A stretch of DNA of 64,000 bases. It comes from Pseudoalteromonas sp. A601. GTDB lineage: Bacteria > Pseudomonadota > Gammaproteobacteria > Enterobacterales > Alteromonadaceae. The DNA lies in NCBI RefSeq assembly GCF_002165575.1, contig NZ_MXQF01000008.1, positions 62,001 to 126,000 of the forward strand, written 5' to 3'. Of the stretch, positions 29,385 to 39,743 are shown one piece after another. Under the pieces are notes generated by a model, which saw only the letters and a program-made list of their open reading frames with translations, was not told the origin of the DNA and made no database searches. Each line of letters starts with the position of its first letter. Positions within the stretch are counted from its first letter, which is position 1. Position numbers and translations under genes: made by a program.

Positions 29385-31748
29385 TTAGCTTAATAAATTT
29401 AGGCCTTTGTTTTCTTGCTGATGAATTGTAACAGGCCAACCTGGGAACTGGTTACTTGCCTTATTATCAGCTACATCAACTAAAAACCGATATGCTTCCA
29501 TTGTGTAGGTGAGCTTTTTAGAGTCAAAGGTAATAAAACCAAAACCACTCCCTTTCTCATGTGCCTTTACATATCGGTTAGTAGATTTCCCTACTTCAGG
29601 ATTACCTACCGCATAGACATAAATTTTATTACCAAAGGTATCATGATACTCGCCTGTTTCAGCAAACCCATGTGCTGGGCGATTTTGATAAGGCATCTTC
29701 ATAGAGTCAGGTTTCCACCACCTTGGCCAACCGGCAGAAATAGCTGGTGTACAAAAAGCCCAGTTGCTATCTCTTTGCTGATTTACGCCGTATTGCGATA
29801 AAGAACCTAAATGGGTATCACCACAAATATGTAACGCCATAGAGTCACGCATTGCATCAATTGCACGGTTACGTGCAGAGGCAGGCCATCCACTTGAATC
29901 AAAATCATACTTCAAGAAACGATCGGGTAAGGGCTGATGAGTAGAAATAGCTGCAAATACAGTTTGGCTTAATACCGCTTTTAATTTATGTCCACGCCAG
30001 TCATTACCCCACTGCACAAGAAAGTTCTCTTGGCGGTTTCCTAACAGGTCTAAGCCAGGGGGGTTAAATACTGGATTATAATAAAGCGGATCTTCGTCTT
30101 GCCCTGTTTCTCCTACCGCAACATTAATCCGCTCTGGGCCACTTTTCCATTGCCTATCGGCAAGTATGGCAAAACCAACACCGCCGTATAACATCGTTCC
30201 GTAGTACGAGCTAATACCATTGGTTGGTGTTGGATCATGAGGATCTGGGTGATGGTTTAGAGTCGTTCTATGTACCATATTAACCACGCGTGCAGAATCA
30301 ATGTAGCCACCTAAAACACTCGCTGTAGGGTCTTTCGAAATGTTTTCCATCCTTGCACCACCCTCACCCCACAAATTACCTTGGAGTACATCATGATCAT
30401 CGGGCAAACAAATTGTCGGCTGATTACGCATGACCTCTTTGAAAGCCCAACCAAACTGATAGAATTTTCGTAAATAGTTTAAAATTGCTAAATTATCTGG
30501 AGTACGAATTACACCAAACCCGCCATGACTTTCATAAATTTGGTCACCAGAAAAGAACACCAAATCGGGGTTTAGTTTTTCGACATTTTGAGCAACTGGC
30601 TGGTACGGAAAACCATAATCATTTTGACATGTCAGCGCAGCCATTCGTAATTTTTCACTCGCTGGGTTCGCTTTTATAACTCCTGAATATATATCAGGGG
30701 TTTGAGTACCGTCAGTGTGTTTTTCACGATATACAACCCGAAAAGGCGTATCGCGTGTTTCATCCCAATTGGCAATACGAAAGGTCGCCAACCAGCCGTC
30801 ATGGTCTATGACTTGCGAATCGATAGCGTTCCACTGATTATCACGCTGAATTTGTAGCTCTATTTGCTGATTATCTTGCTCACCTATTGGCCCTGTGTAA
30901 GCACTCAACTTCATCACAAAGCCTTCATCACTCAATGTATCGTTTAACGAATACATAGTCCAAAGTATTGGACCAAACACTTGTTCATCTATTACTGAAA
31001 ATGCTTCACCTTGCATGGTCCAATTACTAAATTTATATCGTGCGCCCAATTTGTCTTCAGGTGCATTTTCATATGTGACGGATGGAATCGAAAAGTTACT
31101 CACCAACGCCACATTGCCTAATAATTCAGTGGCTGCAGCCAAGTGAGTGAGAGTACCTATCACTTTTCCTGACGACGTTAAACTAGCAGTTAACTCTAAC
31201 GCCATAGCACCTGATTGAGGAGTGCCAGTCAGCGTTAGAGTAACTGCTTGATTTTCAATCGTAGTCGTTAAAGGTGTTGTGTTATTCCCTAACACTAAAT
31301 CGTTATTTTTAATACCGAGGTCGTATCCCTGTTGAACAAAACAGTTACTACGGTATTCATTGAGTTCACTTTTAGCGCCAAGACGAATACCAGCACCACC
31401 ATCATTACTGTTTTGCTCTAAACGAGCAACTTCCACTGACATGGAAAAAGGTTTAGCAATATTCGTTATTTGGTGTGTTAAAGAATGAACACTGCGATTA
31501 CCCCCTCGAGTTATACATTCAGCAGCACCATTAACAACGCGCCAATCCTCCATTGGATTAGCCCAATATTGTTTGCCTAGCCAGACTCTGTTGTAGGTTT
31601 TATGCCAATTATCATGGTGCGACTGGGTCCCGCTAGTTATAACTGATGCAGTAGTACCTAAATGACTCTTACAACCAGAAACTCCTGTAGCAACAACTCC
31701 TGCGGCTAGCATTTTGAGGACTGAACGACGAGATATATTTTTATTCAT
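29385..31748 (-). CDS. PhoD-like metallophosphatase, Tat-exported
   Basis: A 787-residue protein with a twin-arginine signal (ISRRSVLKMLAAG) and a possible lipobox (VSGC), so exported folded and perhaps lipid-anchored. Residues of about 50-230 look like a beta-rich concanavalin/laminin-type module; the rest is a PhoD-type phosphatase/phosphodiesterase. Metal-binding motifs are LVFFSGDQIYE, LPDDHDVLQG and HICGDTHLGS. The start at 31748 is chosen over an ATG three codons earlier because GAG then sits 9 bases upstream. Substrate unknown; sulfated or phosphorylated polymers are possible. It is divergent from the chemoreceptor gene. Confidence 0.82.
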   Translation of the reverse strand: MNKNISRRSVLKMLAAGVVATGVSGCKSHLGTTASVITSGTQSHHDNWHKTYNRVWLGKQYWANPMEDWRVVNGAAECITRGGNRSVHSLTHQITNIAKPFSMSVEVARLEQNSNDGGAGIRLGAKSELNEYRSNCFVQQGYDLGIKNNDLVLGNNTTPLTTTIENQAVTLTLTGTPQSGAMALELTASLTSSGKVIGTLTHLAAATELLGNVALVSNFSIPSVTYENAPEDKLGARYKFSNWTMQGEAFSVIDEQVFGPILWTMYSLNDTLSDEGFVMKLSAYTGPIGEQDNQQIELQIQRDNQWNAIDSQVIDHDGWLATFRIANWDETRDTPFRVVYREKHTDGTQTPDIYSGVIKANPASEKLRMAALTCQNDYGFPYQPVAQNVEKLNPDLVFFSGDQIYESHGGFGVIRTPDNLAILNYLRKFYQFGWAFKEVMRNQPTICLPDDHDVLQGNLWGEGGARMENISKDPTASVLGGYIDSARVVNMVHRTTLNHHPDPHDPTPTNGISSYYGTMLYGGVGFAILADRQWKSGPERINVAVGETGQDEDPLYYNPVFNPPGLDLLGNRQENFLVQWGNDWRGHKLKAVLSQTVFAAISTHQPLPDRFLKYDFDSSGWPASARNRAIDAMRDSMALHICGDTHLGSLSQYGVNQQRDSNWAFCTPAISAGWPRWWKPDSMKMPYQNRPAHGFAETGEYHDTFGNKIYVYAVGNPEVGKSTNRYVKAHEKGSGFGFITFDSKKLTYTMEAYRFLVDVADNKASNQFPGWPVTIHQQENKGLNLLS

Positions 31749-31771
31749 AATTTTCATCTCACTTATTGGAT

Positions 31772-31783
31772 ATTGTTAACAGT
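31772..31783. promoter_or_regulatory. TTGTTAACA-type site upstream of the PhoD-like gene
   Basis: ATTGTTAACAGT lies 24 bases before the PhoD-like start and shares its core with sites upstream of the chemoreceptor and the 1152-residue TonB receptor. The rest of the 366-base divergent region is AT-rich and holds no gene that I can see. Confidence 0.45.
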
Positions 31784-32080
31784 AAACAAACAATATATGT
31801 TTTTGGTGAAAATATCAGCATTTGTTTTCATAAAAACGTTAAGAAATTATAAAAACGTCATTCAAACCTGAGGTTACATGTTTTATAGGCCCCTACTTCA
31901 TGCGCACTAACACACGGTTAGACATTGTTTTAATTCCTTATATTTAACGAGTTTGCCATTTATCGAAGTGACACGATAAAACAATTAACTAATCACATTT
32001 AGCACCCAGCTTCATGCTTTGGACTATTATTGCGCTAATTAATGGTTGCTATTTAATAACAAAAAAATATAATCTAAGAA

Positions 32081-32094
32081 AATTGTTAACAATT
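32081..32094. promoter_or_regulatory. perfect palindrome AATTGTTAACAATT upstream of the chemoreceptor
   Basis: A 14-bp perfect palindrome 21 bases before the chemoreceptor start. It is the best copy of a TTGTWAACAA motif found also at 31772, 56563 and 56606. Confidence 0.55.
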
Positions 32095-32114
32095 AACATT
32101 GAATTAAATTCATT

Positions 32115-34181
32115 ATGTCATTTCTAACTAACTATAAAATAAAGACACGAATTTTAGCGCTAGTGCTCATTCCATTGCTAATTACAGGATTGATGTCAGT
32201 TGAAAAAGTACGATCCTCTTTGGCGCAGCAGCAAGCGATAATTAAACTTGATGCAATACTCGATTACGCTCATGTCACTTATCCACTAATTTCAAGCTTA
32301 TTAGAAGAAGGGTTTTACACAAGATTGTATCTTGATGCAGTCTCAGGAGCACAAAAAGCGCAGCAACAGATGCTCACTTATCGACAAAACGCGCTAACAA
32401 ATGCTAATCAGTTTAAACAATTCATTACTGAGAACCAGCATACAATTAAGCAATTTCCGACCCTGAATAACCAAGTAGAAATAATAAAAAAGCAATTAAG
32501 GGATCTGCAAGTAGTCAGACAGGTAGCTGATGAAAAAAATCACCTAAGTAAAGCATACACAGCGCAATTTGGCCGAGAAGTTCACACAATGTATGAGATT
32601 AACGATCTGATCCGCAAATTATTAATGACGTTGAGCGAAATTGTAGTCATCGCCAGTAGTGAACAACAATTAGGAAAAATGTCGAATGCTTACTATTATT
32701 TAGTTGCCAGTAGTGTCGAACGCTCATTTCACGATAGCTTTATAAATACGGCAAGCAACACACAGTTGGATGTATACATATACGGTGAAATATTCAGAAG
32801 TGCCACTGCTATTCAGACCTATAACAACCTATTTTATAATTTCGCCACTGTAGATGCACAATCTGCGTTTACCCAAATGAAACAAAATGCGGACTACCTA
32901 AAATCTGAAGAAGTTGCGCTACAAGCCCGCACAAATATATATCAAACAGTCAACAAACCGCTAAATATAGAAGGTACTCATTGGCCAGAGGTTGTTAAAA
33001 ATGTGTCAGACATACAGCAGCGTACTATTGAAATTGTACTTAAAGAGCTGATCGACACTAAAAATAATTTAATAGACCAAGCAAAAAATCAGCTATACAG
33101 CAATGTTTTAACCCTCGTGGTGCAAGTTGTATTTCTGGCTTTATTTTCGTGGTTTATTATTCGCAGCATTACCCAACCATTATCTGAAATCGTAGGGAAT
33201 GTGTGTGAGTTGGCACGTACAAAAAATTTAACCTTTAGATTTAACCAAAATGGACAAGATGAATTAACTGAGCTCACTAACGCATTTAACTTATTATTAT
33301 CCAGCTTTCATGGCACTTTAACTAAAATAACTGAAGAGTCGCAACAAATATCACACAGCTCAGACACTATCCACCACGCAATAAAAGACAGTACGTCGTT
33401 GAGCAATAATCAACAATTAGCAACGCACAGTATTTCCGTGGCAATTAATCAAATGACAGCAACCATCAGTGAAGTATCGTCAATGACTAATCGAACTCAT
33501 CATGCGATAGAACAAGCTCATACACTCTCAACTAATAATTTAGAGAACTCCAATATCAGCCAAACCATGATGCAGCAACTAAGCGAAGAACTCAGTGTAA
33601 CCACTGAGGTAGTTACAAAGTTAGATGAGCAAGCTCAACTGATTAGTAATATTTTAAATGTGATTGAAGGAATTGCAGAGCAAACGAATTTACTTGCACT
33701 TAATGCCGCGATTGAAGCTGCTCGCGCAGGAACAACAGGCAGAGGATTTGCAGTTGTTGCCGACGAAGTAAGAAACCTTGCTAGTCGTACGCAACAATCA
33801 ACTAAACAGATTCAAGGGCAAATAAATACTCTACAAACAGGTGCGACAACAGCCACCCAAAGCATGGCGCAGTTACAAGAAAAATCGAATCAAGCAATTG
33901 ATAATGTAATTAATAACACACAGGCTTTTACACAATTAAAAGAACAACTTGATCAAGTAATAGATATGGCGCTGCAAATAGCTACAGCCACAGAAGAACA
34001 AACATCGGTATCTAATGCCATTAATAAGCAAATAACCTTGATCAATAATGACGCTCAATCTGTGGCAAGTACTACCCAAAGTAGTCAACAAACGGTCGAT
34101 AACTTAACTGGCATTGTTGAAAACTTAGAAAGCTATATTAATGAATTCACTTTGGTGAAACCCTCTACCAACAAATTGTAA
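32115..34181 (+). CDS. methyl-accepting chemotaxis protein
   Basis: A 688-residue receptor. A membrane helix (about 14-28) leads into a periplasmic helical sensor of about 300 residues, which resembles a nitrate/nitrite-sensing (NIT) type domain ([17 protein letters not shown], weak). A second membrane helix (about 330-350) is followed by a HAMP domain and the signalling hairpin with [18 protein letters not shown] and [13 protein letters not shown]. It is 12 bases upstream of the FG-GAP lipoprotein gene, so the two are co-transcribed. Confidence 0.92.
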   Translation: MSFLTNYKIKTRILALVLIPLLITGLMSVEKVRSSLAQQQAIIKLDAILDYAHVTYPLISSLLEEGFYTRLYLDAVSGAQKAQQQMLTYRQNALTNANQFKQFITENQHTIKQFPTLNNQVEIIKKQLRDLQVVRQVADEKNHLSKAYTAQFGREVHTMYEINDLIRKLLMTLSEIVVIASSEQQLGKMSNAYYYLVASSVERSFHDSFINTASNTQLDVYIYGEIFRSATAIQTYNNLFYNFATVDAQSAFTQMKQNADYLKSEEVALQARTNIYQTVNKPLNIEGTHWPEVVKNVSDIQQRTIEIVLKELIDTKNNLIDQAKNQLYSNVLTLVVQVVFLALFSWFIIRSITQPLSEIVGNVCELARTKNLTFRFNQNGQDELTELTNAFNLLLSSFHGTLTKITEESQQISHSSDTIHHAIKDSTSLSNNQQLATHSISVAINQMTATISEVSSMTNRTHHAIEQAHTLSTNNLENSNISQTMMQQLSEELSVTTEVVTKLDEQAQLISNILNVIEGIAEQTNLLALNAAIEAARAGTTGRGFAVVADEVRNLASRTQQSTKQIQGQINTLQTGATTATQSMAQLQEKSNQAIDNVINNTQAFTQLKEQLDQVIDMALQIATATEEQTSVSNAINKQITLINNDAQSVASTTQSSQQTVDNLTGIVENLESYINEFTLVKPSTNKL

Positions 34182-34193
34182 GGAGTATTTTCT

Positions 34194-36119
34194 ATGAACA
34201 ATACACTATTTAAACTCAGTGCTATCTCAATTGCACTCACCATCACAGCTTGCAGTAATCAACCTACCAGCACACAGGTTCATTCCAAGATAGTGTTCGA
34301 CGATGTTTCTGTTGAAACTGGATTAAAAACTGATGAAAATTGGAAGTATGGGGGCCCGACTATTTCTGATTTAAATAATGATGGTCATTATGACTTATTA
34401 TTGACGAATCATGATTCAACTCCCATACGCTTATTTATGGCTAATGGTGATAATACATACACGTTACAACCCGATATTTATCCTCGTGTTGACCTACATG
34501 GTATGGCCAGTGGTGATTACGATAACGATGGTGACAATGACATTTTAATTGCGCTAGGTGGCGGCAATGGTCAAACGCCACAGCCTCAACGACTGTTGCG
34601 TAATGATAATGGAAAGTTCACGGATGTGACTGTCGAGTCAGGATTATCAGAAATGGGCGCACGAGGCCGCTCTGTGCGCTGGGTCGATTTAGATAACGAT
34701 GGTGACCTTGATTTTATGCAAGTTAATGCGGCCAAGCAAGTAAACGAAGATACACCACGGAATATACTTTTTGAAAATCAAGGTAATGGACAATTTATAT
34801 ACCACCCTTCTGAAGAATTTGAAAACTTACACGCTGAGCGGGTGTTATTAAGCGATTATAATAACGACGGCATTCTAGATATACTTGGCTTTAACGGCCA
34901 TAGTGAATTAAGTATTTACAAAGGCAATAACGACTTCACTTTTACCAATGTAACTGAAGATGTATTAGCCGATAACTCAAAAGACTACTTTGGTACGCTT
35001 GCAATGGCACAAGCAGATATTGATAACGATGGTGATATGGATTATTACCTTGCTCGTGGCAAATTACACTATGCCATTGCTAATAATAGTATTTCGTTTA
35101 ATGAACGTAAAAAACGTCTCGATATTCGTGATGAAGGTAATAAGAGCCACGATGGCATCACTCTCGTTGCTGAAGGTGATATCATCCTCAGTGATTTTTA
35201 TCATTTCCCACGTGCAAAATTACTCGATCATATGCCTGTTTACCTAGGTAAAAACAAAGAGCTGATCGAAACACCTGATAATAATATTCAGATCACAAAA
35301 CAACGTGCCCAAGGATTTCCTGTAAAGACTGATAAAACAGGTTGGTATATTGGTTATATTGGTAATGGGCAGTGGCGCGTTGAGTGGATGCTTGCAGATA
35401 ATCTTGCTTGGGATGTGCGTGCATCATTTAAAAATATTTCAGCTTATAAAAGTGACTGGAAACCACAAAACTTAGCGATACCAGATGCTTTATTACGAAA
35501 TGATAACGGTAAACTCGTTGATGTGTCAGATCAACTACCAGCCCTCACCAACGCAAACAATTGGGGCGTAGTACCTGGGGATTTTAACAATGATACATAC
35601 GTTGATTTTATGGTTTATCGTTTTGGTGAATTAAAGGAGCGTATTGAAGATGTACTGCTATTAAATAACGGTGATTTTACCTTTAAAACACAACTGACTC
35701 ATAATGCGTCGACTGAGTTAGGGCAAGACTCTCATGGTGATATGGGAGCTGCATTTGATTATAACCAAGATGGTAAACTCGATTTACTTAGCGGTGATGA
35801 TGACAACGGAAAATGGCATTTGTATCAGAATAATACCGATTTAAGCCATGCACACCACTTGCTTGTTCGAGTTGGCTATTCTGAATCGGGTGTAGACCCA
35901 CTCGGTGCAAAAATTGAGGTTCAATCTGCATCTACAAAGCAATATCAAATTGTGGGTTCGCACAGTGCCACTCACTCTCAAAGCCAACTTAATATTGCAC
36001 ACTTTGGTTTAGCTAACGCGAATAAGGTTAATTCAGTCGTCGTTACTTGGCGAGATGGTAGTAAAAAAATAGTGAACGATATTAATGCTGATAAGCTAAT
36101 TAAAATAGGTAAGTTTTAA
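34194..36119 (+). CDS. FG-GAP/VCBS repeat lipoprotein with UnbV (ASPIC) domain
   Basis: A 641-residue outer-envelope lipoprotein: a signal peptide ends in the lipobox LTITAC. Several calcium-binding FG-GAP-type repeats (SDLNNDGHYDLL, GDYDNDGDNDIL, VDLDNDGDLDFM, ADIDNDGDMDYY, FDYNQDGKLDLL) suggest a beta-propeller. The end (VVVTWRDGSKKIV) is an ASPIC/UnbV domain, as in CRTAC1-like proteins. AAGGAG precedes the ATG. Such proteins bind sugars or protein partners; the exact role is unknown. Pairing with a chemoreceptor suggests it could be a binding partner, which is inference. Confidence 0.85.
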   Translation: MNNTLFKLSAISIALTITACSNQPTSTQVHSKIVFDDVSVETGLKTDENWKYGGPTISDLNNDGHYDLLLTNHDSTPIRLFMANGDNTYTLQPDIYPRVDLHGMASGDYDNDGDNDILIALGGGNGQTPQPQRLLRNDNGKFTDVTVESGLSEMGARGRSVRWVDLDNDGDLDFMQVNAAKQVNEDTPRNILFENQGNGQFIYHPSEEFENLHAERVLLSDYNNDGILDILGFNGHSELSIYKGNNDFTFTNVTEDVLADNSKDYFGTLAMAQADIDNDGDMDYYLARGKLHYAIANNSISFNERKKRLDIRDEGNKSHDGITLVAEGDIILSDFYHFPRAKLLDHMPVYLGKNKELIETPDNNIQITKQRAQGFPVKTDKTGWYIGYIGNGQWRVEWMLADNLAWDVRASFKNISAYKSDWKPQNLAIPDALLRNDNGKLVDVSDQLPALTNANNWGVVPGDFNNDTYVDFMVYRFGELKERIEDVLLLNNGDFTFKTQLTHNASTELGQDSHGDMGAAFDYNQDGKLDLLSGDDDNGKWHLYQNNTDLSHAHHLLVRVGYSESGVDPLGAKIEVQSASTKQYQIVGSHSATHSQSQLNIAHFGLANANKVNSVVVTWRDGSKKIVNDINADKLIKIGKF

Positions 36120-36150
36120 ACTTCTTACTGTATAAAAATATAATAGTTAG

Positions 36151-36187
36151 AAAAACCTGTGACTTAATTCAGTCTCAGGTTTTTTAT
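36151..36187 (+). terminator. intrinsic terminator after the FG-GAP gene
   Basis: AAAAACCTGTGAC pairs with GTCTCAGGTTTTT (one mismatch), followed by a T-run. Confidence 0.85.
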
Positions 36188-36313
36188 TGTCATGTTACAT
36201 CAAACCAATGATCTCTACATACCAAGACCGCACGAAAGCTTTAACTTTGTCATCTTAACCTATAGAAAACTAGAGAGTCGTGACTGGCAATGATTCAGGA
36301 CAAGATCACTTAA

Positions 36314-36490
36314 AAAGACGATTGCCGAATTAAGCGTGAAGTTGCTCCACCTGTATTTACGAAGCTGACACAACACATAGCATTTAATCAGCTAAAAGCA
36401 GAGGCTAGCTTTGATAAATGCATACATGCAAAACAGAAAAAAGCTATGCGCAGTACAACCTACCTTGAAAAGGTATTGAACAACTCATAG
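36314..36490 (+). pseudogene. ISAs1-family (H-repeat type) transposase remnant, C-terminus only
   Basis: An open stretch of 58 codons begins KDDCRIKREVAPP and ends in KKAMRSTTYLEKVLNNS before TAG. This matches the C-terminal end of ISAs1/H-repeat transposases (pattern DDCRIR...A...KAG...K.RKA...YL..VL). The catalytic DDE part is missing, so it is a dead fragment in the 458-base gap before the bicupin gene. It marks the left edge of the catabolic locus as a site of past transposition. Confidence 0.7.
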
Positions 36491-36577
36491 ACTTTTTTCA
36501 TGCTCTTGCCCTAGCTTTAGTGCTGGCTTATTAAAGTATATTTAAACTAGAACTTATTATGCCCATAGAATATATAA

Positions 36578-37576
36578 TTAAATAAAATTCGGTGGTATTG
36601 GTGAGTCATTTCGGCGAGTTACATACACAATGCAATCACCATCAGTTTGATTACTAAATGCCCTGCTATGTTCAATAGGTACCGAGAATGTATCACCTTC
36701 GTTGAGCTTTAATACCTCTTCACCCAAGTCGATTGTTAAGCACCCTTGGTGAACAAAAATAACCTCTTCTTCAAAACGAATGTGTTGCGCTATCTCGGCA
36801 TTCGGCTGAAGTTTTAAAGCGGATATATTAAACCCATGTGGCCAGTTTAGTTGCGTTTGAATGAGCGTATCAGCATTTAAATTACCAACGAGTGGGGCTT
36901 CATAAACACCTTTAAACTGGCTCAGGTAAGAGCGCTGTTGCCAATTGAAGTTCGTTGCTCTAACAACTGTTTCAGCAAGCTCTTCATTGGTAATCACTCT
37001 GTGTTGCGCTATTTGTTCTTTACTCGTCACCGCCATGGGTTTAACCCCATCTGGAATTTCTTCATTTAGCGTGGTATCAACTAAACTACCATTTTCTAAT
37101 AGTATTAAGCCAAACTCTTTTGCCATATCAAATACTTGTGGGGCCCATAACACTCGACCCGGATCATCACTACCCAGTACTGCATATAAGTAACCAATAT
37201 CATCGCCTACGTTTTCAAAGCCTCTAAAAATATCCAGTGGGATTGAAATGATATCGCCTGCATTTAAAATTACTTTGGCATCTTTACCCTCTACACCGGT
37301 ATAAAATGCCCACGTACCAGTGTGGACAACAAAAATCTCTTCGGTTAAGTGGCTATGCTGTGAATTTAAACATCCTGCAGGCTGGCGTGCACCACCAATA
37401 TTAAAACCATGAGGGATCGAAATATGGACATGCTGATTCGGGTTCTCGGCAACGCCTGGACCAATAATAGTAAAATTTTCTTTTTGATCGCTACCTGGCG
37501 AACGTGTATCTATAAAAGCATTTTTGCACGGAATTAAATCATTGTATCGTACTAAGCGCTCTGCAAATAAACTCAT
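36578..37576 (-). CDS. bicupin-domain protein
   Basis: A 332-residue protein with two cupin beta-barrels. The first has a full metal-binding motif SQHSHLTEEIFVVHTG (H-x-H-x3-E; about residues 74-89); the second is weaker, AQHIRFEEEVIFVHQG. Bicupins include ring-cleaving dioxygenases, oxalate decarboxylases and sugar isomerases; I cannot choose. It ends the leftward operon behind the SDR gene (18-base gap). The intact metal site in the first barrel suggests an enzyme rather than a sensor. Confidence 0.78.
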   Translation of the reverse strand: MSLFAERLVRYNDLIPCKNAFIDTRSPGSDQKENFTIIGPGVAENPNQHVHISIPHGFNIGGARQPAGCLNSQHSHLTEEIFVVHTGTWAFYTGVEGKDAKVILNAGDIISIPLDIFRGFENVGDDIGYLYAVLGSDDPGRVLWAPQVFDMAKEFGLILLENGSLVDTTLNEEIPDGVKPMAVTSKEQIAQHRVITNEELAETVVRATNFNWQQRSYLSQFKGVYEAPLVGNLNADTLIQTQLNWPHGFNISALKLQPNAEIAQHIRFEEEVIFVHQGCLTIDLGEEVLKLNEGDTFSVPIEHSRAFSNQTDGDCIVYVTRRNDSPIPPNFI

Positions 37577-37594
37577 TACTATCTCCTTAATTAA

Positions 37595-38335
37595 TTATTG
37601 AGCGGTCCAGCCGCCATCAATTTTTATACTTGTACCCGTGATCATTGCCGACAGTTCACTAAGCAAAAATACACAGGCATTAGCAACATCATCTGTTTGA
37701 GCGATTTTTTTCATTGGGATCATCTCATAAACAAATTTATTAAAAGCAGGGTCTGCTAACATAGGTTTGGTCATTGGGGTTTCTACAAATGTTGGAGCTA
37801 CTGTATTAACTCTTACATTTTGTGTTGCTAATTCAACAGCAAGCGCTTTTGTTAGTCCTTCCACCGCATGCTTGCTCATGCAATACAAACTGCGATTGGC
37901 CGAGCCCACAAAGCCCATTTGCGATGACATATTAACCACAGTTCCAGCACCTGAGGCTATTAAGGCTGGCAATGCCGCTTGGCTAATTTTGTAAACACTA
38001 CGAATATTCATCGCAATTACATCATCAATATTCTGATCTGTTTGCTCAAGTATGGGAGCAACACGATTAATGCCTGCATTGTTAAGCAATCCATCAAGTT
38101 TAGAAAGCTCACGTAATCGTGCAAAAAATGCATCGCTATTTATATCAAGTGGCCAAATTTCTATTTGTGCAGGCGCGTATTGTTTTAGCTGTTCTAAATC
38201 TTGTTTTGTTCTAGCCACCGCAATCACGTTTGCGCCAGCAGCAACGCACTTTTGTACGCACGATTTGCCAATGCCTTTACCCGCTCCTGTAACTAAAATG
38301 GTTTTACCAAGTAACAGAGTTTTATCAAATCCCAT
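37595..38335 (-). CDS. SDR-family NAD(P)-dependent dehydrogenase
   Basis: A 246-residue classical short-chain dehydrogenase. The cofactor motif is TGAGKGIG (16-23), then NNAG (85-88), the catalytic Ser (about 138), Tyr151 and Lys155 in YCMSK. It probably oxidises or reduces a hydroxyl/keto group of the pathway substrate, with similarity in style to sugar and polyol dehydrogenases. It is the first gene of the leftward operon, divergent from the HisD-like gene, with a TTCGAA operator-like site between them. Confidence 0.9.
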   Translation of the reverse strand: MGFDKTLLLGKTILVTGAGKGIGKSCVQKCVAAGANVIAVARTKQDLEQLKQYAPAQIEIWPLDINSDAFFARLRELSKLDGLLNNAGINRVAPILEQTDQNIDDVIAMNIRSVYKISQAALPALIASGAGTVVNMSSQMGFVGSANRSLYCMSKHAVEGLTKALAVELATQNVRVNTVAPTFVETPMTKPMLADPAFNKFVYEMIPMKKIAQTDDVANACVFLLSELSAMITGTSIKIDGGWTAQ

Positions 38336-38356
38336 TCTTTCACCTAAATTCTATAT

Positions 38357-38370
38357 TGCATTCGAAGTCA
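38357..38370. promoter_or_regulatory. operator-like site between the SDR and HisD-like genes
   Basis: TGCATTCGAAGTCA matches 12 of 14 bases of TGACTTCGAAGTCA, the palindrome found perfectly at 44471. It is 22 bases upstream of the SDR start and faces the rightward operon that contains the LacI-type regulator. Confidence 0.6.
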
Positions 38371-38464
38371 TTATTAATTAGAGTGCAGTTAGATGCAAGA
38401 CATTATTTAACCAATGCGTCTCACCAAATGTGTATATAAAAACGATTCACAAAGGATATTAGCA

Positions 38465-39739
38465 ATGATAAAGCACTTAAAAAAGGGTCAACCATCTGAC
38501 TCAAAAGAAAAACAAAATCAATCAGTAAGAGATATTGTAGAGAATATTTTGGCACGTGTTGAATCCGAGGGTGATGCAGCAATTCGCGAGTATTCAGAAC
38601 AATTTGACAAGTGGACTCCGAAGTCTTTCAAACTTTCAACTGAAGAAATCAAAGCGTGTTATGCACAACTTGATGAGCAGTTAATCGAAGATATTAAATG
38701 GGCACAAAGCCAAGTTAGAAACTTTGCGCAAATTCAGCGTGACTCTATGAAAGATGTTGAAGTCGAAACTTTACCCGGTGTTACACTAGGTCATAAACAT
38801 ATCGCCATGGATAGCGTCGGTTGTTATGTACCTGGTGGTAAGTACCCATTATTAGCTTCTGCCCATATGAGTGTGCTTACCGCCAAAGTAGCGGGTGTTA
38901 AACGTGTTATCGCAATGGCCCCGCCTTTTAATGGTAAACCATCACCTGAAATTGTGGTTGCTATGGATATGGCAGGTGCAGATGAAATATACTGCTTAGG
39001 CGGCGTGCAAGCCGTTGCTGCCATGGCAATTGGTACGCAAACTATTGCCCCTGTAGATATGATTGTCGGTCCAGGTAATGCCTTTGTAGCAGAGGCTAAG
39101 CGCCAGTTATTTGGTCGTGTAGGTATTGACTTATTTGCAGGCCCTACTGAAACACTGGTTATTGCGGATGACAGCGTTGATGGTGAGCTATGTGCTGCCG
39201 ATTTACTAGGGCAAGCAGAGCACGGTCCTACTTCTCCTGCTATTTTACTGACTAATTCTGAGCAATTAGCTAAAGATACAATGGCCGAAGTACAGAGACA
39301 GCTGACTATTTTACCTACTGCCGATATAGCAGGCGTAGCATGGCAAGATCATGGTGAAGTCATTGTGTGCGACACTTATGAAGAAATGATTGAAGTAGCA
39401 AACGACTTGGCTTTTGAACACGTGCAAGTAATGACTAGCAACACTGGTTACTTTAAAGATAACATGCAAAACTTTGGCGCCTTATTTCTAGGCCCACAAA
39501 CGAATGTCTCCTATGGTGATAAATGTATTGGTACCAACCATACACTACCCACAGGTAAAGCAGCGCGTTATACTGGCGGACTATGGGTAGGAAAATTCAT
39601 AAAAACATGTACTTTCCAACAAGTAACTGAAGAAGCCTCAGTAGTAGTTGGTGAGTATTGTTCACGTTTATGTGCTGCAGAAGGGTTCGCTGGTCACAAA
39701 GAACAAGCAGACATACGAGTAAGACGATATAGGAAATAA
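38465..39739 (+). CDS. HisD-like zinc-dependent alcohol dehydrogenase (not for histidine)
   Basis: A 424-residue member of the histidinol dehydrogenase fold. All zinc and catalytic residues are there: GQAEHGP (Gln and His ligands), FEHVQV (Glu-His catalytic pair), the Asp in [12 protein letters not shown] and a C-terminal His in GFAGHKEQ. It is not in a his operon, and its style resembles HpsN, which oxidises dihydroxypropanesulfonate to sulfolactate; here it likely turns a primary alcohol into an acid. The start at 38465 follows AAAGG; the frame continues 17 codons upstream without a ribosome site. Confidence 0.82.
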   Translation: MIKHLKKGQPSDSKEKQNQSVRDIVENILARVESEGDAAIREYSEQFDKWTPKSFKLSTEEIKACYAQLDEQLIEDIKWAQSQVRNFAQIQRDSMKDVEVETLPGVTLGHKHIAMDSVGCYVPGGKYPLLASAHMSVLTAKVAGVKRVIAMAPPFNGKPSPEIVVAMDMAGADEIYCLGGVQAVAAMAIGTQTIAPVDMIVGPGNAFVAEAKRQLFGRVGIDLFAGPTETLVIADDSVDGELCAADLLGQAEHGPTSPAILLTNSEQLAKDTMAEVQRQLTILPTADIAGVAWQDHGEVIVCDTYEEMIEVANDLAFEHVQVMTSNTGYFKDNMQNFGALFLGPQTNVSYGDKCIGTNHTLPTGKAARYTGGLWVGKFIKTCTFQQVTEEASVVVGEYCSRLCAAEGFAGHKEQADIRVRRYRK

Positions 39740-39743
39740 ATCA

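Noticed and set aside
36945..37193. Forward frame inside the bicupin gene
   Set aside because: It is antisense to a gene with clear cupin motifs and lacks any motif of its own.
38465..39739. Histidinol dehydrogenase of histidine synthesis
   Set aside because: No other his gene is near; the neighbours and shared operator are catabolic, and the LacI regulator is co-transcribed.
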